From positions 632,501-696,500 of the forward strand of contig NZ_JAPEPT010000001.1 in NCBI RefSeq assembly GCF_026339995.1: a stretch of DNA of 64,000 nt. The letters are read 5' to 3'. Both the position numbers and the translations under genes were made by a program. The notes under the pieces were generated by a model. The model saw nothing but the letters and a program-made list of their open reading frames with translations. It was not told where the DNA came from and made no database searches. Position 1 is the stretch's first letter. The number at the start of each line of letters is the position of its first letter. This document shows positions 31,710 to 43,168 of the stretch, piece after piece. Source of the DNA: Streptomyces sp. NBC_01481. GTDB taxonomy: Bacteria > Actinomycetota > Actinomycetes > Streptomycetales > Streptomycetaceae.

Positions 31710-33326
31710 GTGGTGACCTTGGATGCACGGCCTCAGCTGATCGACGCACTCTCCGCCCTCCGCGACCGTGTCGCCGCCGTGCGTCTCCCTCTTCCCCTTC
31801 CTGGCGCCCCGCGCGCTCGGCAGACGCGTGCCGAGCTGCTCGCACAGCTCGACGACTATCTCGTGCCCCGGCTCAAGGAGCCCGAAGCGCCGCTTCTCGC
31901 CGTCGTCGGCGGATCCACCGGGGCCGGGAAGTCGACCCTCGTCAACTCCCTTGTGGGGCGGCGGGTCAGCGAGGCCGGGGTGCTGCGGCCCACCACCCGT
32001 ACGCCGGTGCTCGTATGCCATCCCGACGACCACCACTGGTTCGCGGGAATGCGGGTACTGCCGCACCTCACCCGCGTATGGCTGCCCCAGCAGGACGAGA
32101 CCGAAGGGGAACAGGACGGTGCCCGCGAGGCGGCCGACGCGCAGAACTCCCTGCGGATCGAGACCGCCGCCGGCCTGCCCCGCGGGCTCGCACTGCTCGA
32201 CGCGCCCGACATCGACTCGCTCGTCGTCGAGAACCGGCTGTTGGCCGCCGAGTTGATCTGCGCCGCCGATGTGTGGGTGATGGTGACGACGGCCTCGCGG
32301 TACGCGGACGCGGTCCCCTGGCATCTGCTGCGTACCGCCAAGGAGTACGACGCGACGCTGGTCACCGTGCTCGACCGGGTACCCCACCAGGTCGTCGCGG
32401 AGGTCTCGCGCCAATACGCCGCCCTGCTGACCAAGGCTGGACTCGGCGAGGTGCCGCGGTTCACGATCCCGGAGCTGCCCGAGTCGGCGGGCGGCGGCAA
32501 CGGGCTGCTGCCCACCACCGCCGTCGCCCCCCTCTTCGCCTGGCTGGCCCACAGGGCGCAGGATCCGGCGGCCCGCCAGCAGGCACTGGCACGTACCGCA
32601 TCGGGCGTGATCGATTCGCTCAACGCCCGGATGCCGGAACTCGCGGCCGCCGTGGCGGGGCAGTACGCAGCGGCCGTACGGCTCACCGGCGCGGTCGAGG
32701 ACGCGTACGACAAGGAGCGCGAGCGGGTACGCGGGCAGCTCCGGAGCGGTGCGGTGCTCGCGGGCGACGCGCGGACGCGCTGGCGCGGCTTTCCGCGCGA
32801 CAGCTCCGCGGGCGAGCTGCTGGACGCGCTGGTGGGCAGCCTGTCCGCGCTGCTGCAGTGCGCCGTCGCCGCCGCCGACGAACGCGTCCAGGACGCCTGG
32901 CGGCGCGAGCCCGCCGCGGAAGCCGTCCTCGCTCGGGGAGGGCGGCCGGACCTGGAGTCTGCGGAACGGATCGGGATCGCCGTGCGCCGCTGGCGGCGGG
33001 AGCTGGAGGAGCTCGCCGACGAAGAGGTACGCCGGCTGGACCTGAATCTCCCGCCCGACGCCGAAACTGTGGCCGCACTGATCGCGGCCGCACTGCTCGG
33101 CGGCAGGCGCGCACGCGGAGCGGGGGAGCGGCTTGCCGAACGGATCGGCGCCAAGGGCGCGCTGCGACTGCGCGACAAGGGCGGCGAGCTCATGGCGACG
33201 TACATCGACGGCGTACTGCACGGCGAACGCGACCGCCGGCTGGCACCCCTGGACGCACTCGAAGTGACCCCCGAGCCGCAGGCCGAACTGATCGCCGCGC
33301 TGTCCGTACTGCAGAAGGAGAGGTGA
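31710..33326 (+). CDS. dynA: Dynamin-like GTPase, DynA type
   Basis: A 538-residue bacterial dynamin-like protein. The P-loop is [10 protein letters not shown] at residues 67-76, the switch Thr region is [16 protein letters not shown], and the G3 motif is LLDAPDID. The expected G4 motif is replaced by VLDRVP. The rest is long helices of the stalk ([18 protein letters not shown], then [18 protein letters not shown]). No membrane segment is seen. The directly coupled second dynamin gene with two membrane helices matches the DynA-DynB pair that stabilises FtsZ rings during sporulation septation in Streptomyces. The GTG start at 31710 lacks a clear ribosome site; GTG 31713 is an alternative. Confidence 0.85.
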   Translation: MVTLDARPQLIDALSALRDRVAAVRLPLPLPGAPRARQTRAELLAQLDDYLVPRLKEPEAPLLAVVGGSTGAGKSTLVNSLVGRRVSEAGVLRPTTRTPVLVCHPDDHHWFAGMRVLPHLTRVWLPQQDETEGEQDGAREAADAQNSLRIETAAGLPRGLALLDAPDIDSLVVENRLLAAELICAADVWVMVTTASRYADAVPWHLLRTAKEYDATLVTVLDRVPHQVVAEVSRQYAALLTKAGLGEVPRFTIPELPESAGGGNGLLPTTAVAPLFAWLAHRAQDPAARQQALARTASGVIDSLNARMPELAAAVAGQYAAAVRLTGAVEDAYDKERERVRGQLRSGAVLAGDARTRWRGFPRDSSAGELLDALVGSLSALLQCAVAAADERVQDAWRREPAAEAVLARGGRPDLESAERIGIAVRRWRRELEELADEEVRRLDLNLPPDAETVAALIAAALLGGRRARGAGERLAERIGAKGALRLRDKGGELMATYIDGVLHGERDRRLAPLDALEVTPEPQAELIAALSVLQKER

Positions 33327-35143
33327 CGGCGTTGACCGCCATCACTGACGACGAGGACGAGGCCGCGGACCGCTGGGACGACGGGCTGATCGCCCGGCGC
33401 GCGGGCGGCCGCGACGACAGCGGGCTGCGCGATGAGGAGACAAGGGAGGGGACCGAGGAGGAGGTGGGTGAGGAACACGTCCCGATCGGCGGGGCGTACG
33501 TCGGGCCGCTTCGGGTACGCCTCGACGCCCTGCGCGAACTCATCGGCCTGTCACGGACCCGGCTGGACGGGCAGACACTCGCCGAGGCAGGACGTGTCCT
33601 CGACGAGGCGGCCGCCCGCCAGCGGCTCTCCTCGCGGCACACCGTCGTCGCCATCGCGGGCGCCACAGGCAGTGGCAAGTCGACGCTCTTCAACGCCCTG
33701 GCCCAAGTGCCGATCTCGGAGACCGGACTGCGCAGGCCCACCACCACAGGACCGATCGCCTGCACCTGGTCGGAGGGTGCCGCCGGGCTGCTCGACCGGC
33801 TCGCAATCCCGCCCCGGCTGCGGCGCAGACCCCTGGCGGGCGGCGCCGAGGAGCTGTCCGGGCTGGTGCTCGTCGACCTGCCCGACCACGACTCGGCACT
33901 GGTCCGCCACCGGGAGCAGGTGGACCGGGTGCTGGCACTGGTGGACGCGGTGATCTGGGTCGTAGACCCGGAGAAGTACGCGGACGCCGCCCTGCACGAG
34001 CGGTATCTGCGGCCGCTCGCCGGGCATGCGGAGATCACCTTCGTGGTGCTCAATCAGGTGGACCGGCTGCCCGGCGAGGCCGCCGACCAGGTGCTCGACG
34101 ATCTGCGCCGCCTCCTGGACGAGGACGGCATGGCGCTCGGCGAACACGGCGAACCCGGCGCAACCGTGCTCCCGCTCTCCGCGCTGACCGGGGAAGGCGT
34201 CGAGGAACTGCGGGAGATGATCGGGACGTTCGTACAGGAGCGCACTGCCCCGGCGCGACGCCTGTCCGCCGACGTGGAGGCCGCAGCGGCCAAGCTGCGT
34301 GCGGTGTACGTGGCCGACGGCAGGACCGGACTGAGCGAACGCTCGCGCGAGGACTTCGCCGCCCGGCTCGCCGAGGCGATCGGTGCCAAGGCGGCCGGTG
34401 AGACGGCGGAGCGCGAGTGGCGCAGGAACGCAGGGCGGGCGTGCGGGACGCCCTGGCTGCGGCTGTGGCGCTGGTACGAGGGCACGCGTACGCCGGGCAG
34501 CGGGGCGCCGGAGGCCGCGGAGCCGGTGGAGGAGGAGCTCACGGCGCGCCAACGGGTCGAACAGGCAGTGCGTACGGTCGCGGACGAGGCGGCCGCCGGG
34601 CTGCCCGCGCCCTGGGCGCAGGCGGTGCGCGAGGCGGCGGTGCGCGGGGCCGAGGGGCTGCCCGAGGCGCTGGACGAGCTGGCGACGCGGGAGGCGGCGG
34701 CGACGAGTGGACGGCCCCTGCGGCCGAAGTGGTGGCCGGCCGCGGTACTGGCACAGGCGTCGATGACGCTGCTTCAGATCTACGGCGGGCTCTGGCTGGT
34801 GGGCCAGATCATCGGCGTCCTGGAGCCGGGGCTGCTGACACCGGCGATGCTGATGCTCGCCGGGATCGTGGGCGGGCCGCTGGTGGAATGGGCGTGCGGG
34901 GCGGCCGTACGGGGGCCTGCGCGGCGGTACGGACAGGACGCCGAGCGGCGACTGCGGGAGGCGGCGGCCGGGTGCGGGCGGGCGAGGGTGCTCGACCCGA
35001 TCGCGGGGGAGCTCATGCGCTACCGCGAGGTGCGGGAGCAGTACTCGACGGTGTCGTCGGGGAAGGCGGGGGCTGCCGTGGCGGTTCCGGGTGGCGGTTC
35101 CGGGGGCGGGCCTGGGGGCGGGTCTGTATGGCTCCAGCGGTGA
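33323..35143 (+). CDS. dynB: Membrane-anchored dynamin-like GTPase, DynB type
   Basis: A 606-residue partner of the preceding gene, starting with GTG in a 4-base overlap (AGAAGGAG upstream). The P-loop is GATGSGKST from residue 113, the switch region [15 protein letters not shown]3 LVDLPDHDS, and the G4 motif NQVDRLP is intact. The acidic N-terminal 50 residues are probably flexible. Two membrane helices lie at about 472-497 ([22 protein letters not shown]) and 509-526 ([18 protein letters not shown]). The C-terminus is a Gly-rich tail. In Streptomyces, DynB is the membrane-integral member and DynA is peripheral, which fits the order here. Both act at sporulation septa together with the Ssg and Sep proteins; that role is carried over from published work, not shown by this sequence. 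Confidence 0.87.
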   Translation: MTALTAITDDEDEAADRWDDGLIARRAGGRDDSGLRDEETREGTEEEVGEEHVPIGGAYVGPLRVRLDALRELIGLSRTRLDGQTLAEAGRVLDEAAARQRLSSRHTVVAIAGATGSGKSTLFNALAQVPISETGLRRPTTTGPIACTWSEGAAGLLDRLAIPPRLRRRPLAGGAEELSGLVLVDLPDHDSALVRHREQVDRVLALVDAVIWVVDPEKYADAALHERYLRPLAGHAEITFVVLNQVDRLPGEAADQVLDDLRRLLDEDGMALGEHGEPGATVLPLSALTGEGVEELREMIGTFVQERTAPARRLSADVEAAAAKLRAVYVADGRTGLSERSREDFAARLAEAIGAKAAGETAEREWRRNAGRACGTPWLRLWRWYEGTRTPGSGAPEAAEPVEEELTARQRVEQAVRTVADEAAAGLPAPWAQAVREAAVRGAEGLPEALDELATREAAATSGRPLRPKWWPAAVLAQASMTLLQIYGGLWLVGQIIGVLEPGLLTPAMLMLAGIVGGPLVEWACGAAVRGPARRYGQDAERRLREAAAGCGRARVLDPIAGELMRYREVREQYSTVSSGKAGAAVAVPGGGSGGGPGGGSVWLQR

Positions 35144-35266
35144 CTGGGGTGAGGGGGGTGACGGGGTTTTCCACAGAGGGGCTCTCGTCCACAGCCGTCA
35201 GCGGGTTCTTCCCTTCCGGTCCAGCATGGAGATCGGTCAGCACAACCGGACGGGGAGGTGGCTGTC

Positions 35267-35710
35267 GTGAACGACACGATGGTGACGGTGGTGGGCAATG
35301 TCGCCACGAATGTGGAGTACCGGGAATCGGTGGCAGGAGGCATGGCGCGATTCCGATTCGCTGTGACTCCGAGGCGATGGGACAAGCAGAGCGGAAGCTG
35401 GACGGACGGGCACACCAGCTTCTACACGGTCTTCGCCTGGCGGTCGCTCGCCATAAATCTGGCCGGGTCGGTCTCCGTGGGAGAACCGCTTCTTGTCCAT
35501 GGGCGGTTGAAGGTGCGCGAGGAGGAGCGGGACGGGAAACGCAGGACATCGGTGGAGATCGACGCGGTGGCGGTGGGCCACGATCTGACGCGCGGGACCT
35601 CGGCATTCCGGCGCGTGATGAAGGCGGAACCGCATCTGACGGCCCGTCCGGCGGAGCGCGCCGGCGAGCGATCCGAGGAGGTCGGGGCGGCGCCGGTAGC
35701 CGTGCCCTGA
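35267..35710 (+). CDS. ssbB: Single-stranded DNA-binding protein without acidic tail (SsbB type)
   Basis: A 147-residue SSB with one OB fold (MVTVVGNVATNVEYRESV, FRFAVTPRRWDKQSGSW, SFYTVFAWRSLAINL, LLVHGRLKVREEERDG). The C-terminus ends in APVAVP. It lacks the acidic DDDIPF-like tip that recruits repair and replication proteins in the main SSB. That identifies the second, SsbB-type paralogue, which in Streptomyces supports chromosome segregation during sporulation. The start GTG 35267 is chosen because GGGGAGG is 8 bases upstream; GTG 35258 would bury the ribosome site. It follows the dynamin pair by about 120 bases. Confidence 0.9.
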   Translation: MNDTMVTVVGNVATNVEYRESVAGGMARFRFAVTPRRWDKQSGSWTDGHTSFYTVFAWRSLAINLAGSVSVGEPLLVHGRLKVREEERDGKRRTSVEIDAVAVGHDLTRGTSAFRRVMKAEPHLTARPAERAGERSEEVGAAPVAVP

Positions 35711-35934
35711 CCAGGAGTTGTGGAGATTTGTCGATTCAGGAGCGGGGATTCGGCGATGGCGACAGAGGCGGCGATAACGATTCCGAGTCGGAATGGTTGT
35801 CTGACGGTATGACGGGGGACTGGGGTGCGCGGCGTCCATAGGATTTCGGCGTACCACGGGGCACTTGAGTCTGCAGGTGAGGCACTCCCCCCACGCGTCA
35901 CACGCGAATAGGGCCTCGCCCGGAGGGGAATTCT

Positions 35935-37350
35935 GTGTTTGCTGTGTTCTCTGCGTCGGTCGGACGCAGGCGGAGCGCTGCTCGTCGTCTGACTGCCGCG
36001 GCCTTGCTGTCGGGCCTCATCGCGACCGGCTCTTTGGCCGCCGCAGGCCCGGCCGTCGCCGAGGACGACGTCCAGCACCAGGGTGGCGCGGTTGCCGCTC
36101 TCGACGGGCTGAAGACCTTTGACCGGGCCGTGCTCCGCACGAACGGCAAGAAGCACGAAATCCCCGCCGGGGTCTTCGAGATGACCGTCGACGGCGGCGG
36201 ACGGCTGAAGACGTACTGCATCGACATCCACAACCCGACCCAGGACCAGGCGAAGTACCTCGAGACCGCCTGGAATCAGACGTCGCTGGGCACCAACAAG
36301 GACGCGGGCAGGATCCGGTGGATCCTGCTGCACTCCTACCCCCAGGTCGACGACCTGGCGGCGCTGGCCAAGTCGGCAGGCACCGGGCCGCTCTCCGAGA
36401 GGACCGCGGCGGCCGGCACCCAGGTGGCCATCTGGCGCTACTCGGACGGCGCGGACGTCGACGCGCTCGACCCCGCCGCGGAAAAGCTCGCGGACTGGCT
36501 GGAGGCCAAGGCCCGGAACGTGGCGGAGCCGAAGGCCTCGCTCAGCCTGGAGCCGAACGCCGTCTCCGGCAAGGCGGGCGGACGGCTCGGCCCCGTCACC
36601 GTCCGCACCGATGCCGGGCAGGTCGCTCTGACCCCGCCGGCCGACGCGGCAGCCAGCGGGATCAAGATCACCGACGTGGCCGGGAAGCCCCTCACCGCGG
36701 TCGTCAACGGCGCCCAGCTCTACTTCGACGTGCCGGCCGGTGCTGTCGACGGCTCGGCGACGCTGACGGCGCAGGCCACCACGTCCGTGCCGGTGGGCCG
36801 TGCCTTCGCGGGTGCGACCAAGAGCCAGACCCAGATCCTGGCCGGCTCCAGCGAGTCCACGGTCTCCGCGACCGCGACGGCGACCTGGGCGAAGGCGGGC
36901 GCGATTCCGGCGCTGTCGGCGAAGAAGAACTGCGCCAAGGGCGGCGTGGACATCAGCGCGGCCAACAAGGGCGACGCCCCGTTCAGCTTCGAGCTGATGG
37001 GCTTCAAGCACACGATCCCGGCCGGGGCGTCCAGGACGGTCACCATCCCGGTCGCCGAGGACCAGGCGTACGACTTCACCATCACCGGGCCCGAAGGCTT
37101 CAGTAAGACCTTCAAAGGCGTGCTGGACTGCAAGACCACCGGCGCCTCGGGCCCCGAGGACACTCCCTCGTCCCAGCCCAGCCCGGCCTCGGCCGGTGGC
37201 ACCTCCAGTGGCCTTGAGGGCGACCTCGCCGCGACGGGGAGCTCCAACGCCACCCCGATGATCGCGGGCATAGCGATCGGGCTGGTCGTGATCGGCGGCG
37301 GCGCGGTCTTCTTCCTCCGCAAGAAGAAGGAGACGCCCACCGAGGAGTGA
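35935..37350 (+). CDS. Thioester-domain surface protein with sortase signal
   Basis: A 471-residue exported protein. The signal peptide covers residues 1-42. The next 140 residues form a TQXA thioester domain: Cys95 in TYCIDIHNPTQ and Gln163 in TQVAIWRYSDG are placed to form an internal Cys-Gln thioester, which in other Gram-positives attaches covalently to target surfaces. Two beta-rich repeats follow. The C-terminus has the sortase signal LAATG (431-435), a hydrophobic helix and RKKK. LAxTG is the class E sortase form used in Streptomyces, so the protein should be fixed to the cell wall. Start is GTG 35935 behind GGAGGGG. The ligand is unknown; aerial-hypha or substrate attachment is a guess. 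Confidence 0.9.
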   Translation: MFAVFSASVGRRRSAARRLTAAALLSGLIATGSLAAAGPAVAEDDVQHQGGAVAALDGLKTFDRAVLRTNGKKHEIPAGVFEMTVDGGGRLKTYCIDIHNPTQDQAKYLETAWNQTSLGTNKDAGRIRWILLHSYPQVDDLAALAKSAGTGPLSERTAAAGTQVAIWRYSDGADVDALDPAAEKLADWLEAKARNVAEPKASLSLEPNAVSGKAGGRLGPVTVRTDAGQVALTPPADAAASGIKITDVAGKPLTAVVNGAQLYFDVPAGAVDGSATLTAQATTSVPVGRAFAGATKSQTQILAGSSESTVSATATATWAKAGAIPALSAKKNCAKGGVDISAANKGDAPFSFELMGFKHTIPAGASRTVTIPVAEDQAYDFTITGPEGFSKTFKGVLDCKTTGASGPEDTPSSQPSPASAGGTSSGLEGDLAATGSSNATPMIAGIAIGLVVIGGGAVFFLRKKKETPTEE

Positions 37351-37564
37351 GCGCTCCCTCGCGCAACGTGACACTGCGCACGAGACGGCCCCGGTACGCC
37401 TGTGCGCGCTCCGGGGTCGTTTCCGTCGGTGCCGGTTCTGTGCCGGACCGGTGCCGATGGGCCGGACCGGAGCAGGGGCCCCGACCTACCGGTTTCCATC
37501 GAGGGATGGACGTACGGCAAGATGGGGTGTATCTGCCCACCCTCTTCTTGCCGGACGGTTTCTC

Positions 37565-39229
<1,665 letters not shown>

Positions 39230-39238
39230 GGTTCACCA

Positions 39239-39679
39239 ATGGCCCGGCACATCTACCGCTGCCCCCTCCGCTGGTCGGACATGGACGCCTTCGGGCATGT
39301 CAACAATGTCGTCTTCCTCCGGTATCTGGAAGAAGCGCGTATCGACTTCATGTTCCGGCTGGCGCCGGGGGACGGGTCGCCGTCGTTCTCCGGCGGGTCC
39401 GTCGTGGCCCGCCACGAGATCGAGTACAAGCGTCCGCTGGTCCACCGGCACGAGCCGGTGATCATCGAGTCGTGGGTGACGAAGATAGGTGCGGCGTCGC
39501 TGACCATCGCGTACGAGGTCAAGGACGCGGAGGGCCCTTCGCAGGTCTATGTGCGGGCCTCGACCGTCGTCGTGCCCTACGACCTCGCCGCCGAGCGTCC
39601 GCGCCGGATCAGCGCGGAGGAGAAGTCCTTCCTCCTGAAGTACCTGGACGACGCGGGCGAGGGTGCTCTCGCCGCATGA
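39239..39679 (+). CDS. Acyl-CoA thioesterase (4HBT hotdog fold)
   Basis: A 146-residue hotdog-fold thioesterase. The conserved N-terminal motif is WSDMDAFGHVNNVVFLRYLEE, with catalytic Asp, His and Asn. VVARHEIEYKRPLVHRHEPV follows on the second strand. It should hydrolyse acyl-CoA; chain length is unknown. It starts 9 bases after ettA and overlaps the next gene (ATGA), so it forms an operon with both. Confidence 0.9.
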   Translation: MARHIYRCPLRWSDMDAFGHVNNVVFLRYLEEARIDFMFRLAPGDGSPSFSGGSVVARHEIEYKRPLVHRHEPVIIESWVTKIGAASLTIAYEVKDAEGPSQVYVRASTVVVPYDLAAERPRRISAEEKSFLLKYLDDAGEGALAA

Positions 39680-40350
39680 GCGTGCCCGTGCAGAGTCTGC
39701 ACCTCGCCGACGCGAGGGAGGCGGAGGATCTCGCCGCCTTCCTCGCCCGGCTGATCCACTACGACCGCGCCGCCGCCGTCCGCCTTCAGGCCGGTGGTGG
39801 CGCGCTCGCCGTTTTCGGGCGCCCGCCCTCCTTCGAGGTGCTTGCGATCCGTACGGCACGGCTCGACGACCCCGTCGAGCTGGATGTCACCGTCTCGGCG
39901 GGTGAGCTTCTGGAGTCCCTGGGCGGTGAGGGCGGCGCGGAGTTCACCGTGCCCGCGCCCGTCACCGGGCCGCCGTGGGCCGGGGTGCTGCCGCCGCGCG
40001 GCGGCTGGCGGGAGCTCGCCGGACTGCCCGGAGTGACCGCGATGCGCGGAGCCGTCGCCGCCGCGGTCGCCGAATTCCGCACCCGCGACGAGCAGTTGCC
40101 CGCCGAGCGCCGCACCCGCGCCGAGCGGGACCGGATCGGCCGCGACATCTGGTCGCGCACCGTCGGCACCACCGGGCTGCCGCTGCGTGCCGTGCATGCC
40201 GCCCAGTCGCTCGGCTTTCTGCGCCCGGGAGTTCCGGTCGCCCTGCTGTCCACGGGGGCCTGGCTCAGGCTGCGTACGCCCTTCGGGTCGATCGTCGTAC
40301 GCACCAATGGTCTCGGCGGACTGACGGTCACGCCCACCCGCCACGGCTGA
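39676..40350 (+). CDS. Conserved protein of unknown function
   Basis: A 224-residue soluble protein I do not recognise. It is rich in Ala, Arg and Leu. The N-terminal half contains LARLIHYDRAAAVRLQAGGGALAVFGRPPSFEVLAIRT and the C-terminal half AERDRIGRDIWSRTVGTTG. The gene begins inside the stop of the thioesterase gene (ATGA), so it is co-translated with it. Codon use is normal for the window, which supports it as a real gene. Confidence 0.8.
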   Translation: MSVPVQSLHLADAREAEDLAAFLARLIHYDRAAAVRLQAGGGALAVFGRPPSFEVLAIRTARLDDPVELDVTVSAGELLESLGGEGGAEFTVPAPVTGPPWAGVLPPRGGWRELAGLPGVTAMRGAVAAAVAEFRTRDEQLPAERRTRAERDRIGRDIWSRTVGTTGLPLRAVHAAQSLGFLRPGVPVALLSTGAWLRLRTPFGSIVVRTNGLGGLTVTPTRHG

Positions 40351-40369
40351 CACCCGCTGCTGCAACCCG

Positions 40370-40774
40370 CTAGTCGGCCGCGTTCACCATCGAGGCCGCG
40401 GCATAGCTGAGGTAGTCCCACAGCTGCCGCTGGTGCGCCTCGGAGAGCCCGAGCTCGTCCACGGCCGTACGCATGTGCCTCAGCCAGGCGTCGTGTGCGG
40501 CCCGGTCGACGGTGAACGGCGCGTGCCGCATCCGCAGCCGCGGGTGGCCGCGATTGTCGCTGTAGGTGCGGGGCCCGCCCCAGTACTGGATCAGGAACAG
40601 CGTGAGCCGCTCCTCGGCCGGACCCAGATCCTCCTCCGGGTACATCGGCCGCAGCAGCGGGTCCTCGGCAACGCCCTGGTAGAAACGGTGGACGAGACGC
40701 CGGAAGGTCTCCTCGCCACCGATCTGTTCGTAGAACGTCTGCTCCTCAAGGGTGCCGCGCGGAATCTCAGTCAC
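40370..40774 (-). CDS. glbO: Group II truncated haemoglobin (GlbO type)
   Basis: A 134-residue truncated haemoglobin. Motifs of the group II fold are [44 protein letters not shown], and the proximal-His segment [13 protein letters not shown]. It is proposed in actinomycetes to handle oxygen or nitric oxide near respiration. It converges on the preceding gene with a gap of 19 bases. Confidence 0.93.
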   Translation of the reverse strand: MTEIPRGTLEEQTFYEQIGGEETFRRLVHRFYQGVAEDPLLRPMYPEEDLGPAEERLTLFLIQYWGGPRTYSDNRGHPRLRMRHAPFTVDRAAHDAWLRHMRTAVDELGLSEAHQRQLWDYLSYAAASMVNAAD

Positions 40775-40874
40775 CCCTCCATGGTCTCAGACGCACCGGC
40801 CGAGGACGCAGGCCCTAGGACCCGTCCACGATCGGGTGCTCGCCTCGGCGGCGGCCGCGCAGGAGAGTGGAGGC

Positions 40875-41894
40875 ATGGGTACGGAGCTTGAACGGTTCGC
40901 CGAGCCCGCGGCCGAGGCACGGCGCTCGATGGTACGGACGATCATGGCCGACGGAGGGCTGACCGATCCGGCCTGGCGGGCGGCGTTCGAGGACGTGCCG
41001 CGGCATCTGTTCGTGCCGTACTACTTCGTGAGCCGGGGATACGCCCCGAGCGACGGCGTCGGCAAGGGCGCGTACGAGCGGCTGTGGTGCGAGGACCCTG
41101 ATCCGCAGCGGCGGGCCCGCTGGCTGCGGGGTGCCTATGCCGACGGGCCGCTCGCGACGCGGGTGCGCGACGGGCAGCTGCTCTCCTCCAGCAGCCAGCC
41201 CTCGCTGATGGCACGGATGCTTCAGGAGCTGGAGGTACGCGACGGGGACGCCGTCCTGGAGATCGGCGCGGGCACCGGCTACAACGCCGCCCTGCTCGCC
41301 CACCGTCTCGGCGACGAGCTGGTGACGACCATCGACGTGGACCCGGAGATCACCGAGTCGGCGCGCTCGCATCTGGCCGCCGCGGGCTACCACCCGGCCG
41401 TGATCACCGGCGACGGCGCGCGCGGCTGCCCCGAACGCGCACCGTTCGACCGCATCATCGCGACCTGCACCCTGCCGTCCGTTCCCTTCGACTGGCTGCC
41501 GCAGTGCAGGCCGGGGGCGCGGATCCTGGCGCCGCTCTCCACCGGTCTGATCGCCCTGCGGGTGCACGACGACAGCCGCGGCCGCACCGCGGAGGGGCGC
41601 TTTCTGCGGACGGCCGCCTACTTCGTGCCGCTGCGCGGCGGCTCGGCCGCACGGGAGGGGCACACCGGCGGGCTGCCGAGGCGCGCGATCGAGAACGAGC
41701 TGTTCCGTTTTCTGCTGACGCTGACCGCGGGCAGCCTCGACCCGCACGAGGCATTGTCGCTGTGGGAGCGCGAGCGGCGCCCGCAGCGGGACCGCTTCGG
41801 GGTCACGGTCAGCGGACACCACCAGTGGGCCTGGCTGGACGACCCCGAGGGGCCGTACGCCTGGCCCCTGGGGCGTCCCACACGCCAGGCTTAG
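40875..41894 (+). CDS. Protein-L-isoaspartate O-methyltransferase-like enzyme
   Basis: A 339-residue SAM-dependent methyltransferase. The PCMT-like N-terminus contains VPRHLFVPYYFVSRGY, and SSSSQPSLMARMLQELEV precedes motif I (VLEIGAGTGYNAALLAHRLG). The C-terminal third is longer than in classical PCMT (about 210-230 residues), as in actinomycete paralogues, some of which modify ribosomal peptides. No such precursor gene is seen nearby. I start at ATG 40875 behind GGAG. The TAG stop overlaps the stop of the converging FHA gene. Confidence 0.85.
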   Translation: MGTELERFAEPAAEARRSMVRTIMADGGLTDPAWRAAFEDVPRHLFVPYYFVSRGYAPSDGVGKGAYERLWCEDPDPQRRARWLRGAYADGPLATRVRDGQLLSSSSQPSLMARMLQELEVRDGDAVLEIGAGTGYNAALLAHRLGDELVTTIDVDPEITESARSHLAAAGYHPAVITGDGARGCPERAPFDRIIATCTLPSVPFDWLPQCRPGARILAPLSTGLIALRVHDDSRGRTAEGRFLRTAAYFVPLRGGSAAREGHTGGLPRRAIENELFRFLLTLTAGSLDPHEALSLWERERRPQRDRFGVTVSGHHQWAWLDDPEGPYAWPLGRPTRQA

Positions 41895-43096
41895 CCCCGG
41901 CGGATTGTGATCGTCGTCCAGGCTCCGACATGGACCCGGTCGCCGTCGTTCAGCGGGATCGGGACATAGGGCTGGATCGGGTCCTCGGCGCCGTTGAGCG
42001 TGGTGCCGTTGGTGGAGTTCTGGTCGACGACCGCCCACGAGCCGTCGGGCTGCTGCACCAGCACCGCGTGCTGGTGCGAGACACCCGGGTCCTCCGGAGG
42101 CACCGAGAGATCGATGTCGGGGGACTCGCCGGTGGAGTGCCGGCGGCGGCCGATGGTGATCTGGTTGCCGACGAGCGGGAGCTGCTGCTCGGGGGAGTAC
42201 GCGGGCAGGTTGAGGCCGCTCGCGTCCGGGCCGCTGCGCTGCATCATCGCCAGGAAGTACTCACGGTCGGGCGCGATGACGGCCGTCCAGCCCGCGGGTG
42301 CTGCCTGCTGGTACGGGGGCGGAGCCTGCTGACCCTGCGGAGGGCCGGGCTGCTGGGTGTACTGCGGCTGCATCGGCTGCTGCTGGAACGGGTGCGGCTG
42401 CTGCGGTGCCTGAGGCTGTGGTGGCTGCGTCTGCTGCGGTGCCTGCGCCTGCGAGGGCGGAGGCAGCATCCAGTCGTCCCCGCCGCCCGTCTGCTGGTGC
42501 CCCGGCGGCGCGGGAGGTGCGGGCTGGTGATACGCGGGCGGCGCCGGCGGGCCCGGCTGCTGCTGGAACGCCTGCGGCACAGGCGGCGGCCCCTGCTGCT
42601 GGAAGCCCTGCGGCGGCTGCTGCTGCGACGGCGGCTCGTTCATCAGCGGCTCGGCCGGCCGGTTCATCTGCGAGGGCCGCGAGCTCTGGTACTCGTACGG
42701 GTCGTGCTGCTGCGGATTGGGGTGCTGCTGCTGCGGCGCGGGCGCCGGCTGCGCCTGGAAGCCCGGCGGCAGATTCAGCCCGCCGACCGGCTGCGGGGGC
42801 GGAGCCAGCGGGGTGTACGAGGTCGCCGTGTGCGTGAGGAAGTTGTACCGGCACTCCTCGCAGAAAGGGGCCATGGCCTCGCGCGGGGTGCGGCACTGCG
42901 GGCAGAGCTCGGCCTGGGCGGTGGCGTTCGGGTCGGCGGAGCCGGGACCCGGGCCGGGGTAGCCGTAGGCCGGCGGGGGTGGCGGCGGAGGCGGCGGCAC
43001 GGCACCCGCGGGAGCACCAGGACCGGCCATGCGGTGGCCACAGACCTCGCACCAGTCGTCGGAACCCGACTGGTGTCCGTTCGGGCAGGTCGGCAT
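41891..43096 (-). CDS. Zinc-ribbon and FHA-domain protein
   Basis: A 401-residue cytosolic phosphothreonine-binding protein. Two zinc-ribbon cysteine pairs occur at the N-terminus (CPNGHQSGSDDWCEVC near residue 3, CPQCRTPREAMAPFCEEC near 70). A Gln/Pro-rich linker of about 180 residues follows. The C-terminal FHA domain is complete: IGRRRHSTGESPDIDLSV, VSHQHAVLV and NSTNGTTLNG. It is the last gene of the kinase/phosphatase run and the natural reader of phosphorylated partners. In mycobacteria the FHA protein GarA is the PknG substrate; this protein is larger and not a GarA orthologue. ATG 43096 is chosen for the GAGGGGGAAG upstream and because zinc ribbons begin there. Confidence 0.9.
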   Translation of the reverse strand: MPTCPNGHQSGSDDWCEVCGHRMAGPGAPAGAVPPPPPPPPPAYGYPGPGPGSADPNATAQAELCPQCRTPREAMAPFCEECRYNFLTHTATSYTPLAPPPQPVGGLNLPPGFQAQPAPAPQQQHPNPQQHDPYEYQSSRPSQMNRPAEPLMNEPPSQQQPPQGFQQQGPPPVPQAFQQQPGPPAPPAYHQPAPPAPPGHQQTGGGDDWMLPPPSQAQAPQQTQPPQPQAPQQPHPFQQQPMQPQYTQQPGPPQGQQAPPPYQQAAPAGWTAVIAPDREYFLAMMQRSGPDASGLNLPAYSPEQQLPLVGNQITIGRRRHSTGESPDIDLSVPPEDPGVSHQHAVLVQQPDGSWAVVDQNSTNGTTLNGAEDPIQPYVPIPLNDGDRVHVGAWTTITIRRG

Positions 43097-43168
43097 GTCG
43101 GCGCTTCCCCCTCTCCTCGTCCGGCCCGGGGGCCGTTTCACATCGGTCAATCTGGGTGCTTCTGCTGG

